Notes: a model not told the origin generated them from the sequence alone. A stretch of 64,000 nt of DNA from Paraburkholderia sprentiae WSM5005 (GCF_001865575.2 NZ_CP017561.2:2790001-2854000); one strand, 5' to 3'. Counted from the first letter of the stretch, positions 1-13,762 are shown. Numbers and translations: made by a program.

Positions 1-710
1 CGTTCGCGAGCCAGTCGCCAGACGCGTTCGTCGAGCGGATCATCGTCAACGGGTTGCACGCGCGCTGGATCATGATCGGCGACGACTTCCGCTACGGCGC
101 GAAACGCGCCGGCGATTTCGCGTCGCTGCAGGCGGCCGGCGACCACTACGGTTTCGAAGTCGAACAGATGGCGACGGTCGCCGATCCGTCGGGCGCGCGT
201 ATTTCGAGCTCGGGCGTGCGCGCGGCGCTGGTCGCCGGCGACCTCGACGCGGCGCGCGCCGCGCTCGGCCGCGACTATCTGATCAGCGGCCACGTCATGC
301 ACGGCATGAAGCTCGGCCGCGATCTTGGCTTTCCGACGCTCAATGTGCCGATCGCGCACAAGCGCCCAGCGCTGGCCGGCATCTTCGTCGTGCAGGTGCA
401 TGGCATCGCCGAGCAACCGCTGCCGGGCGTCGCGAGCCTCGGCCTGCGCCCCACCGTCGACGATTCCGGCCGCGTGCTGCTCGAAGTGCACCTGCTCGAC
501 TGGCACGGCGACGCGTATGGCAAACTGGTGCGCGTCGAATTTCTGAAGAAGTTGCGCGACGAGGAGAAATTCGTCGACCTCGAAACGCTGAGCGCCGCGA
601 TCGCGCGCGACGTCGCCAATGCACGCGCATGGTTCGCCGCGCTCGGCGCCGGCACGCCGGGCAGCCGTTCCACCGGTTTCGCCACCTCGGCCACCGACCG
701 AATTAGATAA
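1..710 (+). CDS. ribF: Bifunctional riboflavin kinase/FAD synthetase (3' part; start lies before the window)
   Basis: The reading frame is open from the first bases of the window (codons from base 3), so the TTG at 54 is not the real start and the gene is truncated by the window edge. RibF phosphorylates riboflavin to FMN and adenylates FMN to FAD in the cytoplasm. The visible part holds the end of the FAD synthetase domain (GDDFRYG, then [10 protein letters not shown]) and the C-terminal riboflavin kinase domain with the [14 protein letters not shown] nucleotide/flavin loop and a GVASLG-RPTVDD segment. It lies directly upstream of ileS on the same strand, the ribF-ileS-lspA order common in proteobacteria. 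About 235 residues are visible of a protein usually a little over 300. Confidence 0.95.
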   Translation, partial: FASQSPDAFVERIIVNGLHARWIMIGDDFRYGAKRAGDFASLQAAGDHYGFEVEQMATVADPSGARISSSGVRAALVAGDLDAARAALGRDYLISGHVMHGMKLGRDLGFPTLNVPIAHKRPALAGIFVVQVHGIAEQPLPGVASLGLRPTVDDSGRVLLEVHLLDWHGDAYGKLVRVEFLKKLRDEEKFVDLETLSAAIARDVANARAWFAALGAGTPGSRSTGFATSATDRIR

Positions 711-879
711 CAGCGCGGTTCCGGCCGGCGCGCCGCGCCGCTCGAACCGTCGCCGCGCACACCGAAGGGCGTCCGGGCTTCATGCGGAGCCGCCTGCCGG
801 GCGCGTCCCACGCTCATCGCGCATCGCGCGCAATCCGCGCGCCGCTACGCTTAGAAACGAATTCACCGCCACCCACATC

Positions 880-3717
880 ATGAGCAACAAGAAAGCCGAT
901 TCGAAACCGCAGTCCCGCTACCCGGTCAACCTGCTCGACACGCCGTTTCCGATGCGCGGCGACCTGCCCAAACGCGAGCCGCAATGGGTCAAGGAATGGC
1001 AGGAAAACAAGGTCTACGACAAGATCCGCGCCGCCTCGAAGGGCCGCGACAAGTTCATCCTGCATGACGGCCCGCCGTATGCGAACGGCGACATCCACCT
1101 CGGCCACGCGGTGAACAAGATTCTCAAGGACATGATCGTCAAGGCGCGCAATCTGGCGGGCTTCGACGCGGTCTACGTGCCGGGCTGGGACTGCCACGGC
1201 ATGCCGATCGAAATCCAGATCGAGAAGCAGTTCGGCAAGTCGCTGCCCGCCGCCGAAGTGATGCAGAAGGCGCGTGCCTACGCGAGCGAGCAGATCGAGA
1301 AGCAGAAAGCCGGCTTCCGCCGTCTGGGCGTGCTCGGCGACTGGGACAATCCGTACAAGACGATGAACTTCGCGAACGAAGCCGGCGAAATCCGCGCGCT
1401 CGCGAAAATCATGGAAAAAGGCTACGTGTTCCGCGGCCTGAAGCCGGTCAACTGGTGTTTCGACTGCGGCTCGGCGCTCGCCGAAGCGGAAGTCGAGTAC
1501 AAGGACAAGACCGATCCGACCATCGACGTGCTGTTCAGCTTCGCCGAACCGCAGAAGACCGCGCAGGCGTTCGGCCTCGCCGCGCTGCCGCGCGACGAAG
1601 GCGGCATCGTGATCTGGACCACCACGCCGTGGACCATTCCCGCCAACCAGGCGCTGAACCTGCATCCGGAAATCGTCTACGCGCTCGTCGACACGCCGCG
1701 CGGCCTGCTGATCCTCGCTGAGGAACGGGTCGAGGCGTGCCTGAAGCTATACGGCCTCGAAGGCACGATCGTCGCGACGACGCCGGGCGAAAAGCTCGTG
1801 AACCTGCGCTTCAACCACCCGCTCGCGTCCGCGCATCCGGGCTACAAGCGCACAGCGCCCGTCTATCTCGGCGACTACGTGACGACTGAAACCGGCACCG
1901 GCATCGTGCACTCGTCGCCCGCGTACGGCGTGGAAGACTTCGTGTCGTGCAAGGCGCACGGCATGGCCGACTCGGACATCATCAACCCGGTGATGGGCGA
2001 CGGGCGCTACATCGAATCGCTCGCGCTGTTCGGCGGCCTGTCCATCTGGGCGGCGAATCCGCAGATCGTCGAGGCGCTGCAAGGCGCCGGCTCGCTGCTG
2101 CGCACCGAAAAGTACACGCACAGCTACATGCACTGCTGGCGCCACAAGACGCCGATCATCTACCGTGCCACTTCGCAGTGGTTCGCCGGCATGGACGTGA
2201 AGCCGAACGACAGCGACAAGACGCTGCGCGAAACCGCGCTCGAAGGCATCGAAAATACAGCGTTCTATCCGTCGTGGGGCAAGCAGCGTCTCTTCAGCAT
2301 GATCGCGAACCGCCCGGACTGGACGCTGTCGCGTCAGCGTCAATGGGGCGTGCCGATGGCGTTCTTCGTGCACAAGGAAACCGGCGAGTTGCATCCGCGC
2401 ACGCTCGAACTGCTCGAACAGGTCGCGCAGCGCGTCGAGAAAGAAGGCATCGAGGCATGGCAGACGCTCGATTCGCGCGACCTGATCGGCGACGACGCCA
2501 ACCTGTACGAAAAGAATCGCGACACGTTAGACGTGTGGTTCGACTCGGGCACCACGCACTGGCACGTGCTGCGCGGCTCGCACAAGGACGAGCTGCAGTT
2601 CCCCGCCGACCTGTACCTCGAAGGCTCGGACCAGCATCGCGGCTGGTTCCATTCGTCGCTGCTGACCGCGTCGATGCTCGACGGCCGCCCGCCCTACAAC
2701 GCGCTGCTCACGCACGGCTTCACGGTCGACGGCGAAGGCCGCAAGATGAGCAAGTCGCTCGGCAACGGCATCGATCCGCATGAAGTCGCTAACCGCCTCG
2801 GCGCGGAAATCATCCGCCTGTGGATCGCGTCGACCGACTACTCGGGCGAACTCGCGATCTCCGAGGAAATCCTCAAGCGCGTGACGGAAGGCTATCGGCG
2901 CATCCGCAACACGCTGCGCTTCCTGCTCGCGAACCTGTCGGACTTCGACTTCGCGCAGCATGCGCGTCCGGTCGAAGACTGGCTCGAAATCGACCGTTAC
3001 GCGGTGGCGCTGTCGGCGAATTTGCAGAACGACATCCTTGCGCACTACGAGAAGTACGAGTTCCACCCGGTCGTCGCGAAGCTGCAGACATTCTGCTCGG
3101 AAGACCTGGGCGGTTTCTACCTCGATGTGCTGAAGGACCGCCTGTACACAACCGCGGCGGATTCGGTCGCGCGCCGCTCGGCACAAACCGCGCTCTACCA
3201 CATCGCGCACGGCCTGTTGCGCGTGATGGCGCCGTTCTTGTCGTTCACCGCGGAAGAAGCGTGGAAGGTGTTCCAGCCCGATAGCGAAACGATCTTCACC
3301 GAGACGTACCACACCTACCCGGCCGTGCCCGACGCGGGCGCGCTGCTCGACAAGTGGACGCTGCTGCGCGCGGTGCGCGGTGATGTGACCAAGGCGCTGG
3401 AAGAGGCGCGGGTCGCGAACCTGATCGGTTCGTCGCTGCAAGCGGAAGTTGAAATCCGCGCGAGCGGCGCGCGTTACGACGCGCTGGCGAGCCTCGGCGA
3501 CGACTTGAAGTTCGTGCTGATCACGTCGGCGGCGAACGTGGTCAAGGTCGGCAGCGAAGCGGACGAAGGCGTTGAAGTGATCGCCTCGAAGTACCTGAAG
3601 TGCGAGCGCTGCTGGCACTATCGCGCGGACGTCGGCGCGAACCCCGAGCATCCGTCGCTGTGCGGCCGTTGCCTCAGCAATCTGTTCGGCAGTGGCGAAA
3701 CCAGGAGCGCGGCATAA
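880..3717 (+). CDS. ileS: Isoleucyl-tRNA synthetase
   Basis: Class I aminoacyl-tRNA synthetase that charges tRNA-Ile. The frame is open back to 619, but the ATG at 880 gives 945 residues, matching the usual ~940, and removes an Arg/Ala/Pro-rich low-complexity extension. Visible hallmarks are the HIGH signature as HLGH (residues 73-76) after GPPYANGDI, the KMSKS loop (622-626), the CP1 editing region with [14 protein letters not shown], and a C-terminal zinc site of two Cys pairs (Cys908/911 and Cys928/931). The TAA stop shares its last A with the lspA start (TAATG), so ileS and lspA are probably translationally coupled. Confidence 0.98.
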   Translation: MSNKKADSKPQSRYPVNLLDTPFPMRGDLPKREPQWVKEWQENKVYDKIRAASKGRDKFILHDGPPYANGDIHLGHAVNKILKDMIVKARNLAGFDAVYVPGWDCHGMPIEIQIEKQFGKSLPAAEVMQKARAYASEQIEKQKAGFRRLGVLGDWDNPYKTMNFANEAGEIRALAKIMEKGYVFRGLKPVNWCFDCGSALAEAEVEYKDKTDPTIDVLFSFAEPQKTAQAFGLAALPRDEGGIVIWTTTPWTIPANQALNLHPEIVYALVDTPRGLLILAEERVEACLKLYGLEGTIVATTPGEKLVNLRFNHPLASAHPGYKRTAPVYLGDYVTTETGTGIVHSSPAYGVEDFVSCKAHGMADSDIINPVMGDGRYIESLALFGGLSIWAANPQIVEALQGAGSLLRTEKYTHSYMHCWRHKTPIIYRATSQWFAGMDVKPNDSDKTLRETALEGIENTAFYPSWGKQRLFSMIANRPDWTLSRQRQWGVPMAFFVHKETGELHPRTLELLEQVAQRVEKEGIEAWQTLDSRDLIGDDANLYEKNRDTLDVWFDSGTTHWHVLRGSHKDELQFPADLYLEGSDQHRGWFHSSLLTASMLDGRPPYNALLTHGFTVDGEGRKMSKSLGNGIDPHEVANRLGAEIIRLWIASTDYSGELAISEEILKRVTEGYRRIRNTLRFLLANLSDFDFAQHARPVEDWLEIDRYAVALSANLQNDILAHYEKYEFHPVVAKLQTFCSEDLGGFYLDVLKDRLYTTAADSVARRSAQTALYHIAHGLLRVMAPFLSFTAEEAWKVFQPDSETIFTETYHTYPAVPDAGALLDKWTLLRAVRGDVTKALEEARVANLIGSSLQAEVEIRASGARYDALASLGDDLKFVLITSAANVVKVGSEADEGVEVIASKYLKCERCWHYRADVGANPEHPSLCGRCLSNLFGSGETRSAA

Positions 3718-4223
3718 TGGCGAGAACCGTGTCGAAAACGTCCAGCGCAAGCAGTTCGCTCGCACCCTGGCTCGGCATCGCGCTGATCGTCATCCTGTTC
3801 GACCAGCTGACGAAAATCGCCGTGCGCAAAGTGTTCGCCTACGGTGTGCCGCACGAGGTCACGCCATTCTTCAACCTGATCCTCGTGTTCAACCGCGGCG
3901 CCGCGTTCAGTTTCCTCGCGATGGCGGGCGGCTGGCAGCGCTGGGCATTCACCGCGCTCGGTGTGGTCGCCGCGCTCGTGATCTGCTATCTGCTCAAGCG
4001 CCACAGCGGGCAGAAAATGTTCTGTACGGCGCTCGCGCTGATTCTCGGCGGCGCGCTCGGCAATGTGATCGACCGGCTCGCGTATGGCCACGTGATCGAC
4101 TTCCTCGATTTCCACGTGGGTGGCTGGCACTGGCCGGCGTTCAATCTCGCCGACAGCGCGATCACGATCGGCGCGGTCCTGCTCGTGATCGACGAACTGC
4201 GGCGGGTGCGCGGCACACGCTAA
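3717..4223 (+). CDS. lspA: Lipoprotein signal peptidase II
   Basis: Integral inner-membrane aspartyl protease that removes signal peptides from prolipoproteins after lipidation. The ATG at 3717 overlaps the ileS stop by one base and gives 168 residues, the normal LspA length; the frame is open further upstream inside ileS but that is not coding. Four hydrophobic segments are evident. Family motifs are the [10 protein letters not shown] segment, [15 protein letters not shown] with catalytic Asp119, and FNLADSAI with the second catalytic Asp146. The ileS-lspA pairing is a classical arrangement. Confidence 0.97.
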   Translation: MARTVSKTSSASSSLAPWLGIALIVILFDQLTKIAVRKVFAYGVPHEVTPFFNLILVFNRGAAFSFLAMAGGWQRWAFTALGVVAALVICYLLKRHSGQKMFCTALALILGGALGNVIDRLAYGHVIDFLDFHVGGWHWPAFNLADSAITIGAVLLVIDELRRVRGTR

Positions 4224-4352
4224 CGTCGCCGATGTGAGGCACGGCTGCGGTTACGCGCGCCGTGCCCCGCGTCCGGTTTGAAACGCGCGGCGGCAACGGC
4301 GGGCAACGCCCTCGCGCGCCGCAGCGCGATCACGCTTTGTCGGAGGCTTTCG

Positions 4353-5570
4353 TTGGCAACCGCAGAACTCGCAGGCAAACACCTCGTCCTCGGCATGACG
4401 GGCGGCATCGCCTGCTACAAGATCGCCGAACTCACGCGTCTGCTGACCAAGGCAGGCGCGACCGTGCAGGTCGTCATGACCGAGGCCGCGACCCAGTTCA
4501 TCACCCCCGTCACGATGCAGGCACTGTCGGGCCGGCCGGTCTACACGAGCCAGTGGGACGGTCGCGTGCCGAACAACATGGCGCATATCGATCTGTCGCG
4601 CGAAGCCGATGCGATCGTGATCGCGCCGGCGTCGACCGACTTCCTCGCGAAGCTCGCGCACGGCATGGCCGACGATCTGCTGTCGACGCTGTGCATTGCG
4701 CGCGACTGTCCGCTGCTCGTCGTGCCGGCGATGAACCGGCAGATGTGGCAGAACCCGGCCACGCAACGCAACGTCGCGCAGCTGCGCGCGGACGGCGTCG
4801 AAGTGCTCGGCCCCGATTCGGGCCCGCAGGCCTGCGGCGAGATCGGCGATGGCCGCATGCTCGAAGCGGCCGCGACCTACGAGGCGATCGCGTCGTTCTT
4901 CGCGCCGAAAACCCTGTCGGGTCGGCGCGTGCTGCTGACCGCCGGACCGACCTTCGAACCGCTCGACCCGGTGCGCGGCATCACGAATCGCTCGAGCGGC
5001 AAGATGGGCTTCGCGCTCGCGCGCGCCGCGCAGCAAGCCGGCGCCGACGTACGCGTCGTGGCAGGGCCAGTCGCACTGGAAACGCCGTGGGGCGTGTTCC
5101 GCGAGGACGTGCAGACCGCGCAACAGATGTACGACGCGGTCATGCGCGCCGTCGCGGACGCGGATATTTTCATCGGCGTGGCGGCGGTGGCCGACTGGCG
5201 CGTCGACCTCGTCAGCGACCAGAAGATCAAGAAGACCGCCGAGCGCACGCTGCCGAGTTTTTCATTCGTCGAAAATCCGGACATTCTCGGCGCGGTCGCA
5301 AGGCTGCCGAAGCCGCCGTTCGCGGTCGGCTTCGCCGCGGAGAGCGACAACCTCGAAGTCCACGGCGAGCAAAAGCGCGCGCGCAAGAACGTGCCGCTGC
5401 TGATCGGCAATCTGGGCCCGCAAACGTTCGGACTCGACGACAACGAAGTGATCCTGTTCGAGGCAGGCCGCGCGACGAAGCTGCCACGCGCCGACAAGCA
5501 GACGCTCGCGCGGGCGCTGATCACGGAAATCGCGAAGCGGCTGCCGCCCGACACCAGGCCGGTGGGCTGA
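4353..5570 (+). CDS. coaBC: Bifunctional phosphopantothenoylcysteine decarboxylase/synthetase
   Basis: Catalyses two steps of coenzyme A synthesis: CTP-dependent joining of cysteine to 4'-phosphopantothenate (CoaB) and FMN-dependent decarboxylation (CoaC). A TTG start at 4353 is chosen because GGAGG sits 7-8 bases upstream (4342-4346) and the resulting 405 residues match known CoaBC proteins; the ATG at 4278 would add an unrelated Arg-rich leader. The N-terminal flavoprotein domain has GMTGGIA, the active-site His78, the PAMN motif and Cys161 in PQACGEIGDG. The C-terminal synthetase half has LLTAGPTFEPLDPVR and ITNRSSGKMG. It follows lspA by about 130 bases on the same strand. Confidence 0.95.
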   Translation: MATAELAGKHLVLGMTGGIACYKIAELTRLLTKAGATVQVVMTEAATQFITPVTMQALSGRPVYTSQWDGRVPNNMAHIDLSREADAIVIAPASTDFLAKLAHGMADDLLSTLCIARDCPLLVVPAMNRQMWQNPATQRNVAQLRADGVEVLGPDSGPQACGEIGDGRMLEAAATYEAIASFFAPKTLSGRRVLLTAGPTFEPLDPVRGITNRSSGKMGFALARAAQQAGADVRVVAGPVALETPWGVFREDVQTAQQMYDAVMRAVADADIFIGVAAVADWRVDLVSDQKIKKTAERTLPSFSFVENPDILGAVARLPKPPFAVGFAAESDNLEVHGEQKRARKNVPLLIGNLGPQTFGLDDNEVILFEAGRATKLPRADKQTLARALITEIAKRLPPDTRPVG

Positions 5571-5652
5571 ACGAGCGCACCGCAGCGGTTCGATGTGGTC
5601 CCGCCGCCCTTCCCTCGTTGAGCCGATCGGAATCATCTGGAGCACTACTGCC

Positions 5653-6669
5653 ATGACGCTACTCTCCGTGCTCGATCAAACACCGGTGATCGCCGGCCAT
5701 TCGGTGACGGACGCGATCGCCGCCACCGTCGAACTCGCGCAGCTCGCCGACGACCTCGGCTACACGCGCTACTGGTGCGCCGAGCACCACGGCCTGCGCG
5801 GCGTGTCGAATCCCTGCCCGGAAGTGATGCTGGCGCGCCTGGGCAGCGTGACCAAACGCATCCGCATCGGCTCGGGCGGCATCATGCTGCCGTACTACAG
5901 CCCGTTCAAGGTCGCCGAGCAGTTCATGATGCTCGAGGCGCTGTTTCCCAACCGCGTCGATCTCGGCATCGGACGTGCGCCGGGCGGGGACATGCGCACC
6001 GCGCAGGCGGTTGCCGCCGGCGCTTACAATCGCGGCGAGCTTTTCGCGCAGCAGGCCGCCGAGCTGCTTAACCTCATGCGCGGCACGCTACCCGACGACC
6101 ACCTCGCGCACGGCGTGCTGCTGCAGCCGGAGATCGATACGCGCCCGCAGTTGTGGATGCTCGGCTCGAGCGAATTCGGTGGTCTGCTCGCGGCGCAGCT
6201 CGGCATTCGCTTCTCGTTCGCGCATTTCATCAACGCGCATTTCGGCAAGCAGGTCGCGCTTGCGTATCGCGAGCGCTTTCAGCCCGGTAACGAGACGTCG
6301 CAGCCGTACCTGGCGGCCGCGGTCTTCGTGATCTGCGCGGATACGGAGCAGGAAGCCGCCGACCTCGAAAAGGCCGTGGACCTGCGTCGCGTGCAGATGG
6401 CGTATGGCCTGAACGAACCGATACCGACGATCGAGCAAGGCATCGCGCAGGAATATGGCGAGCGCGAACAGCTCGTGATCGACCGGGAAAAGCCGCGCAG
6501 CATCATCGGCACGCCCGAGCGCGTGACCGAGCGGCTCACGGATTTGCAGCAACAGTTCCAGGCCGACGAGCTGATGGTGCTGACCGTCGCCGGCAGTTAT
6601 CGCGCGCGGTTGCGCTCCTATGAACTGCTCGCCGACGCTTTCCAGCTCGGCTCGAACAACGCGGCTTGA
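5653..6669 (+). CDS. LLM-class flavin-dependent oxidoreductase (luciferase-like monooxygenase)
   Basis: Bacterial luciferase-like TIM-barrel protein that would use reduced flavin to oxidise an unknown substrate. The start at ATG 5653 has GGAG about a dozen bases upstream and begins MTLLSVLDQTPV; the frame is open from 5593 but the extra 20 residues are not family-like. Conserved features are RYWCAEHHG near residue 40, the RIRIGSGGIMLPYYSP segment, and GRAPGGD. Length, 338 residues, is typical of the YvbT/MsnO8-like subgroup. It lies between coaBC and dut on the same strand. The substrate cannot be predicted from sequence. Confidence 0.88.
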   Translation: MTLLSVLDQTPVIAGHSVTDAIAATVELAQLADDLGYTRYWCAEHHGLRGVSNPCPEVMLARLGSVTKRIRIGSGGIMLPYYSPFKVAEQFMMLEALFPNRVDLGIGRAPGGDMRTAQAVAAGAYNRGELFAQQAAELLNLMRGTLPDDHLAHGVLLQPEIDTRPQLWMLGSSEFGGLLAAQLGIRFSFAHFINAHFGKQVALAYRERFQPGNETSQPYLAAAVFVICADTEQEAADLEKAVDLRRVQMAYGLNEPIPTIEQGIAQEYGEREQLVIDREKPRSIIGTPERVTERLTDLQQQFQADELMVLTVAGSYRARLRSYELLADAFQLGSNNAA

Positions 6670-6735
6670 TCGCAGAGTTTTTGCCGGTCGTCTGCCGCGT
6701 GCCCCTTCACCAAACCCACACCCACTTGAACCTGA

Positions 6736-7182
6736 ATGAAACTCGACCTGAAGATTCTCGATCAGCGCATGCGCGAACAGCTCCCCGCCTACGCAACGAC
6801 CGGTAGCGCCGGCCTCGATTTGCGCGCCTGTCTCGACGAACCGCTGACCCTGAAGCCCGGCGAAACTGCGCTGGTGCCGACCGGACTCGCGATCCACGTC
6901 GGCGATCCCGGTTATGCGGCGCTGATTCTGCCGCGCTCAGGCCTTGGCCATAAGCATGGAATCGTGCTCGGCAATCTGGTCGGCCTGATCGATTCCGATT
7001 ACCAGGGTCAACTGATGATCTCGACGTGGAATCGCGGCCAAACGTCGTTCGTGCTGAATCCAATGGAACGCCTCGCGCAACTGGTGATCGTGCCGGTCGT
7101 GCAGGCCGAGTTCAATATCGTCGACGACTTCGAGGAAAGCCTGCGCGGCGCGGGCGGGTTTGGCAGCACCGGCAAGCATTGA
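6736..7182 (+). CDS. dut: Deoxyuridine 5'-triphosphate nucleotidohydrolase (dUTPase)
   Basis: Trimeric dUTPase that hydrolyses dUTP to dUMP and pyrophosphate, keeping uracil out of DNA and feeding thymidylate synthesis. At 148 residues it has the full set of five family motifs: AGLDLRA near the N-terminus, [19 protein letters not shown] with the catalytic Asp, the RLAQLVI segment, and the C-terminal Gly-rich arm [11 protein letters not shown] that closes over the nucleotide. It is convergent with clpA. Confidence 0.97.
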   Translation: MKLDLKILDQRMREQLPAYATTGSAGLDLRACLDEPLTLKPGETALVPTGLAIHVGDPGYAALILPRSGLGHKHGIVLGNLVGLIDSDYQGQLMISTWNRGQTSFVLNPMERLAQLVIVPVVQAEFNIVDDFEESLRGAGGFGSTGKH

Positions 7183-7245
7183 TGGATTGCTGCGACGCGG
7201 CGGCCGGGTCTTTTTAGCGCACGCCGCCAGCAGAAAACCAGAGCA

Positions 7246-7279
7246 TAAAAAAAACGGCGCGGGATCAAACCCGCGCCGT
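7246..7279 (-). terminator. Rho-independent terminator of the clpS-clpA operon
   Basis: A perfect 10-bp stem (7254-7263 with 7270-7279) closes a six-base loop. On the minus strand it is followed by a run of eight U (7246-7253), and it sits about 50 bases beyond the clpA stop. On the plus strand the trailing T-run is weak, so it serves mainly clpA, though it may also stop dut read-through. Confidence 0.85.
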
Positions 7280-7326
7280 TCTGCTTTCGGCTGCGCCGGC
7301 GTAACGCCACGCCGGCCCGACTTAGA

Positions 7327-9620
<2,294 letters not shown>

Positions 9621-9624
<4 letters not shown>

Positions 9625-9935
9625 GCTTCCTCCATCACACACTGCAGCGGATGCCCGGCCTGCCGTGCGTGGGTAACGACTTGCTCGACTTTGGTCGACG
9701 CGATGTCCCGCGTATAGACCCCACAAACTCCCCTGCCCTCGCGATGCACCTTCAACATGACCTGCGTTGCGGTTTCACGATCTTTATTGAAATATTCCTG
9801 CACGATCATCACGACAAATTCCATCGGCGTGAAGTCGTCATTCAGCAGCACCACCTTGTACATGGACGGCGGCTTGAGTTTCTGCTCCTGCCGCTCCAGT
9901 ACGGTGCCGTCCTGCTTGTCCGGGATAATCGCCAT
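9621..9935 (-). CDS. clpS: ATP-dependent Clp protease adaptor ClpS
   Basis: Adaptor that binds ClpA and delivers N-end-rule substrates. The 104 residues carry the family core [17 protein letters not shown] with the substrate-pocket Asp-Asp pair, the [18 protein letters not shown] helix with its zinc/pocket His, and [12 protein letters not shown]. The unstructured N-terminal ~25 residues are typical. Its stop overlaps the clpA start by four bases, so translation is coupled. Confidence 0.96.
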
Positions 9936-10324
9936 ACACCCATTCTAAACAACTAGGACAGGCCCGCAATCCTGTCAAAACCCGGCCGATCGGCCGATGA
10001 GCCCGTTCGCTGTTGCCCGCCGGGTCACGACATCGTCATGATCGGCCTGGCATGCGCGCTTTCGACGGGCCGATTGCGGTGCCGGCCCCTATCCTGTCGT
10101 GCGCAGCACTCGCTGCACCGCGGTCGGATCGAGTATCGCACAACCTGCCGGTACTGGCTGGGAGCGCTCGCCGCGCTGGGCGTCGGCGCCGCGGGCACAG
10201 TCAGCATGTGCGTCGATTATGCGACTTTTCAAGCCACGCCGCTTGCGCCACCGCACATACGGAAGCGGTAAAAACCCTGGAAAGCGGCCTGTTTGCAACG
10301 CGACAACGACGTCTCAAAATTTTC
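9936..10324. other. Intergenic region between divergent clpS and the cold-shock gene
   Basis: No convincing gene is present. Short frames on either strand lack family features and ribosome-binding sites. The stretch should hold the clpS promoter at its left end. Confidence 0.5.
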
Positions 10325-10491
10325 TTGACACTCGGATAAAGAGCCCCAACAATCAAGCTGGCACTTTTTTCACTAAGCCATAATTCGAAAAAATGCCGAT
10401 GGTGAGCTTGTGAGGAGGGAGCGGTTGCCTCGTGCGGCCGTGGCTTTTTCGAGGGCTCGTGGTAGTGACATGAGTTACAGGGGAAGTTGGA
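10325..10491 (+). promoter_or_regulatory. Promoter and long structured 5' leader of the cold-shock gene
   Basis: A perfect -35 TTGACA lies at 10325-10330 and a 4/6 -10 element AACAAT at 10348-10353, 17 bp apart, predicting a start near 10360. That position is the first base of an inverted repeat (10360-10370 with 10388-10397) that would form a 5'-terminal hairpin. The leader would be about 132 bases, with GGGGAAG just before the ATG. Long leaders of this sort act as thermosensors in cspA-type mRNAs; its role here is inference. Confidence 0.55.
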
Positions 10492-10698
10492 ATGGCAACT
10501 GGTACGGTCAAATGGTTCAACGACGCGAAAGGTTTTGGATTCATCACGCCTGACGAGGGCGGCGAGGATCTGTTTGCACACTTCTCGGCCATCCAGATGA
10601 ATGGGTTCAAGACCCTCAAGGAAGGCCAGAAGGTCACCTTCGAGGTCGTGCAGGGTCCGAAAGGCAAACAGGCATCGAACATTCAGGCGCCAGCCTGA
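10492..10698 (+). CDS. CspA-family cold-shock protein
   Basis: Single-domain OB-fold nucleic-acid chaperone of 68 residues. It begins [18 protein letters not shown], carrying RNP1 (KGFGFI), and has RNP2 as LFAHFSAI. A Shine-Dalgarno sequence (GGGGAAG) precedes the ATG and a strong terminator follows. Proteins of this type melt mRNA secondary structure; whether this copy is cold-induced or constitutive cannot be told from the protein. The long leader (see separate entry) suggests post-transcriptional control. Confidence 0.95.
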   Translation: MATGTVKWFNDAKGFGFITPDEGGEDLFAHFSAIQMNGFKTLKEGQKVTFEVVQGPKGKQASNIQAPA

Positions 10699-10722
10699 GG
10701 CGATTCGTTACCCGTCCTTTTT

Positions 10723-10753
10723 GAAACCCGGCTTCGCGCCGGGTTTCTTTTTT
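10723..10753 (+). terminator. Rho-independent terminator of the cold-shock gene
   Basis: A perfect 10-bp stem (10723-10732 with 10738-10747) with a five-base loop is followed by six T, 25 bases after the stop codon. Confidence 0.9.
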
Positions 10754-10811
10754 GCGGCTGCTATTTATTGCGGCGGATTTTCGGCCGGAAAACCTACGCG
10801 AATATCGCGAG

Positions 10812-10846
10812 TAAAAAATACCCCGGCTGCTTGCTGGCGCCGGGGT
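10812..10846 (-). terminator. Terminator of icd
   Basis: A 7-bp GC stem (10821-10827 with 10839-10845) lies 36 bases beyond the icd stop and, read on the minus strand, is followed by a U-rich run (complement of 10812-10819). It is convergent with the cold-shock gene terminator. Confidence 0.75.
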
Positions 10847-10881
10847 TTATTTATGCCAATCGGATAATCACGACGCATCAG

Positions 10882-12138
<1,257 letters not shown>

Positions 12139-12503
12139 GATCGGACTCCAGTGAAAGCTGTGCAAAAGCTGATGGGAGACTGCGCAAAAGACGCCCTCGC
12201 CGCGCAATGCCGAACCTCCGCGAGCGGCCTGGCCGTTATTCTAGCCCACGCCTCACGGGCGACGCCGCCCCTGCCCGCTCCGGGTTTTCCAACATGGACG
12301 CCGCCCGGGGCGGGGCCGTGCTCCTTTATAAGATACAAGAATCGACATCCCGATTTATGCATTATCATCGCGCCATCTATCACCGGACGAAGCGTGCGTA
12401 CGAGGCTGCCCGCCGCCGTCGCCGAGGTTCGCCGCGCGCCACTGCGTGACGCTCCCGCGACGCGCACGCCGCACTGACTGTATCGCTCCGCCGTATCTCT
12501 CCT
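12139..12503. other. Divergent promoter region between icd and the pseudouridine synthase
   Basis: No gene is supported. The stretch separates two divergent genes, with an AT-richer patch near 12325-12370 that is a likely promoter site. No clear -35/-10 pair was assigned. Confidence 0.45.
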
Positions 12504-13073
12504 ATGCGCCTTCTCGCCCTCAACAAGCCGTTCGGCACCATTTGTCAATTTTCGCCACACGAGACGCGCGCGTCGCTTGCCGACTGGGTCAAGGTGCCCG
12601 GCGTCTATCCGGCCGGCCGACTCGACTCCGATAGCGAAGGCCTGTTGCTGCTCACCGACGACGGCACCCTGCAGGCGCGCATCGCCGAGCCGCGCCACAA
12701 GCTCGTCAAACGCTATTGGGCGCAAGTCGAAGGCGCGGTCGACGTCGCCGCGTTGCAAAAGCTCGCGCGCGGCGTCGATCTCGGCGACTACGTGACACGC
12801 CCATGTCAGGCGACCTATGTCGACGCGCACGGCTCGCTGTGGACGCGCACGCCGCCGATCCGCTATCGCGCTGCGATCCCGACCACGTGGATCGAGCTGT
12901 CGATCACCGAAGGCAAGAACCGTCAGGTGCGTCGCATGACGGCGGCGGTCGGTTTTCCGACGCTGCGTCTGGTGCGCGTCGGCATCGGTGCGCTTGACGT
13001 CTTTTCGCTCGGACTGCAACCTGGAGAAAGCATCGACTTGCGAGCGAACGCGCCATGGGATGGGGTCGCCTGA
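12504..13073 (+). CDS. 23S rRNA pseudouridine synthase, RluE/RsuA-type
   Basis: Small pseudouridine synthase of 189 residues without the S4 domain found in RsuA, which fits the RluE type (23S rRNA U2457 in E. coli). The catalytic motif GRLDSDSEGLLLLTDDG contains the nucleophilic Asp41. The family segments LVKRYWAQVEG and ITEGKNRQVRRM are present, the latter a substrate-binding hallmark. It is divergent from icd. The exact modified uridine is inferred from resemblance to RluE. Confidence 0.9.
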   Translation: MRLLALNKPFGTICQFSPHETRASLADWVKVPGVYPAGRLDSDSEGLLLLTDDGTLQARIAEPRHKLVKRYWAQVEGAVDVAALQKLARGVDLGDYVTRPCQATYVDAHGSLWTRTPPIRYRAAIPTTWIELSITEGKNRQVRRMTAAVGFPTLRLVRVGIGALDVFSLGLQPGESIDLRANAPWDGVA

Positions 13074-13570
13074 CCATCGTTTGACGATTGCCTGTTCGTC
13101 GCCAAAGCATCCGCGGGCCGAACTCGCGGACGCGCGAATCACTCTTCACGTGATCACTCCAAACACGTTTCACGACTGTGACAATCGACGCTAACCCGTT
13201 GTAGTAGCAGACAAAACAACGCGTGAAACGCAAGCTCGACATGCATGAAACAAACGGGCTCGCGCGAGCCTCCGCGATGCAGCTTCATCGCATCTGATGG
13301 CGACAAAAATTTCCGCATAGTTCGCGTCAACCGCCGTACAACTCCACGCGTTATTCGACGCAGATGCCGCCGAAGCTATCCGGCATTCAGCCTTAAAGAC
13401 CTTTGCATAAGCCGTTTTTGCGCGGCGAGTACGAAAGTCCGAACGCTAGCAGACGCGTTGAAATTTTCTTCGATGCGGCTGTCAACCGAAAGGTGGATGG
13501 CGCGTTTACCGACATGACTCTACATAAGCCGGGTCATTTGGTTAATTAACTCAAGCTGAGGATTCACAAA
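13074..13570. other. Intergenic region without recognised gene
   Basis: About 500 bases with no supported coding sequence. The distal part (about 13380-13570) is AT-richer and should carry the promoter of the following small exported protein; a ribosome-binding site is not strong. Confidence 0.4.
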
Positions 13571-13762
13571 ATGAACAAACTGATCGCCGCTCTGGTCGCT
13601 GGCCTCTTCGCAACGGCAGCATTCGCACAAGCATCGGCACCGGAAGCAGCTTCGGCAGCTCCGGCAGCAGCAGCTTCGTCGGCAAAGAAGACCACCAAGC
13701 ACGCTCACAAGAAGTCGCACAAGAAGGCAGCAGCAGCTGCAGCTTCGGCAGCTTCGGAGTAA
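13571..13762 (+). CDS. Small exported Ala/Lys/His-rich protein
   Basis: A 63-residue protein. The first 19 residues form a clean signal peptide (Met-Asn-Lys, a hydrophobic core, AFA cleavage). The mature part is an Ala/Ser-rich linker, then a strongly basic KKTTKHAHKKSHKK stretch and an Ala-rich tail, so the secreted product is tiny, cationic and low in complexity. It is followed by a good rho-independent terminator, which supports a stand-alone, well-expressed gene. Composition recalls acid-shock (Asr-like) proteins, but I cannot assign a function. The antisense frames over it have no features. Confidence 0.75.
   Translation: MNKLIAALVAGLFATAAFAQASAPEAASAAPAAAASSAKKTTKHAHKKSHKKAAAAAASAASE

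Noticed and set aside
814..1665. Minus-strand frame inside ileS as a gene
   Set aside because: Shadow frame caused by high GC; it lacks family motifs and overlaps a clear ileS.
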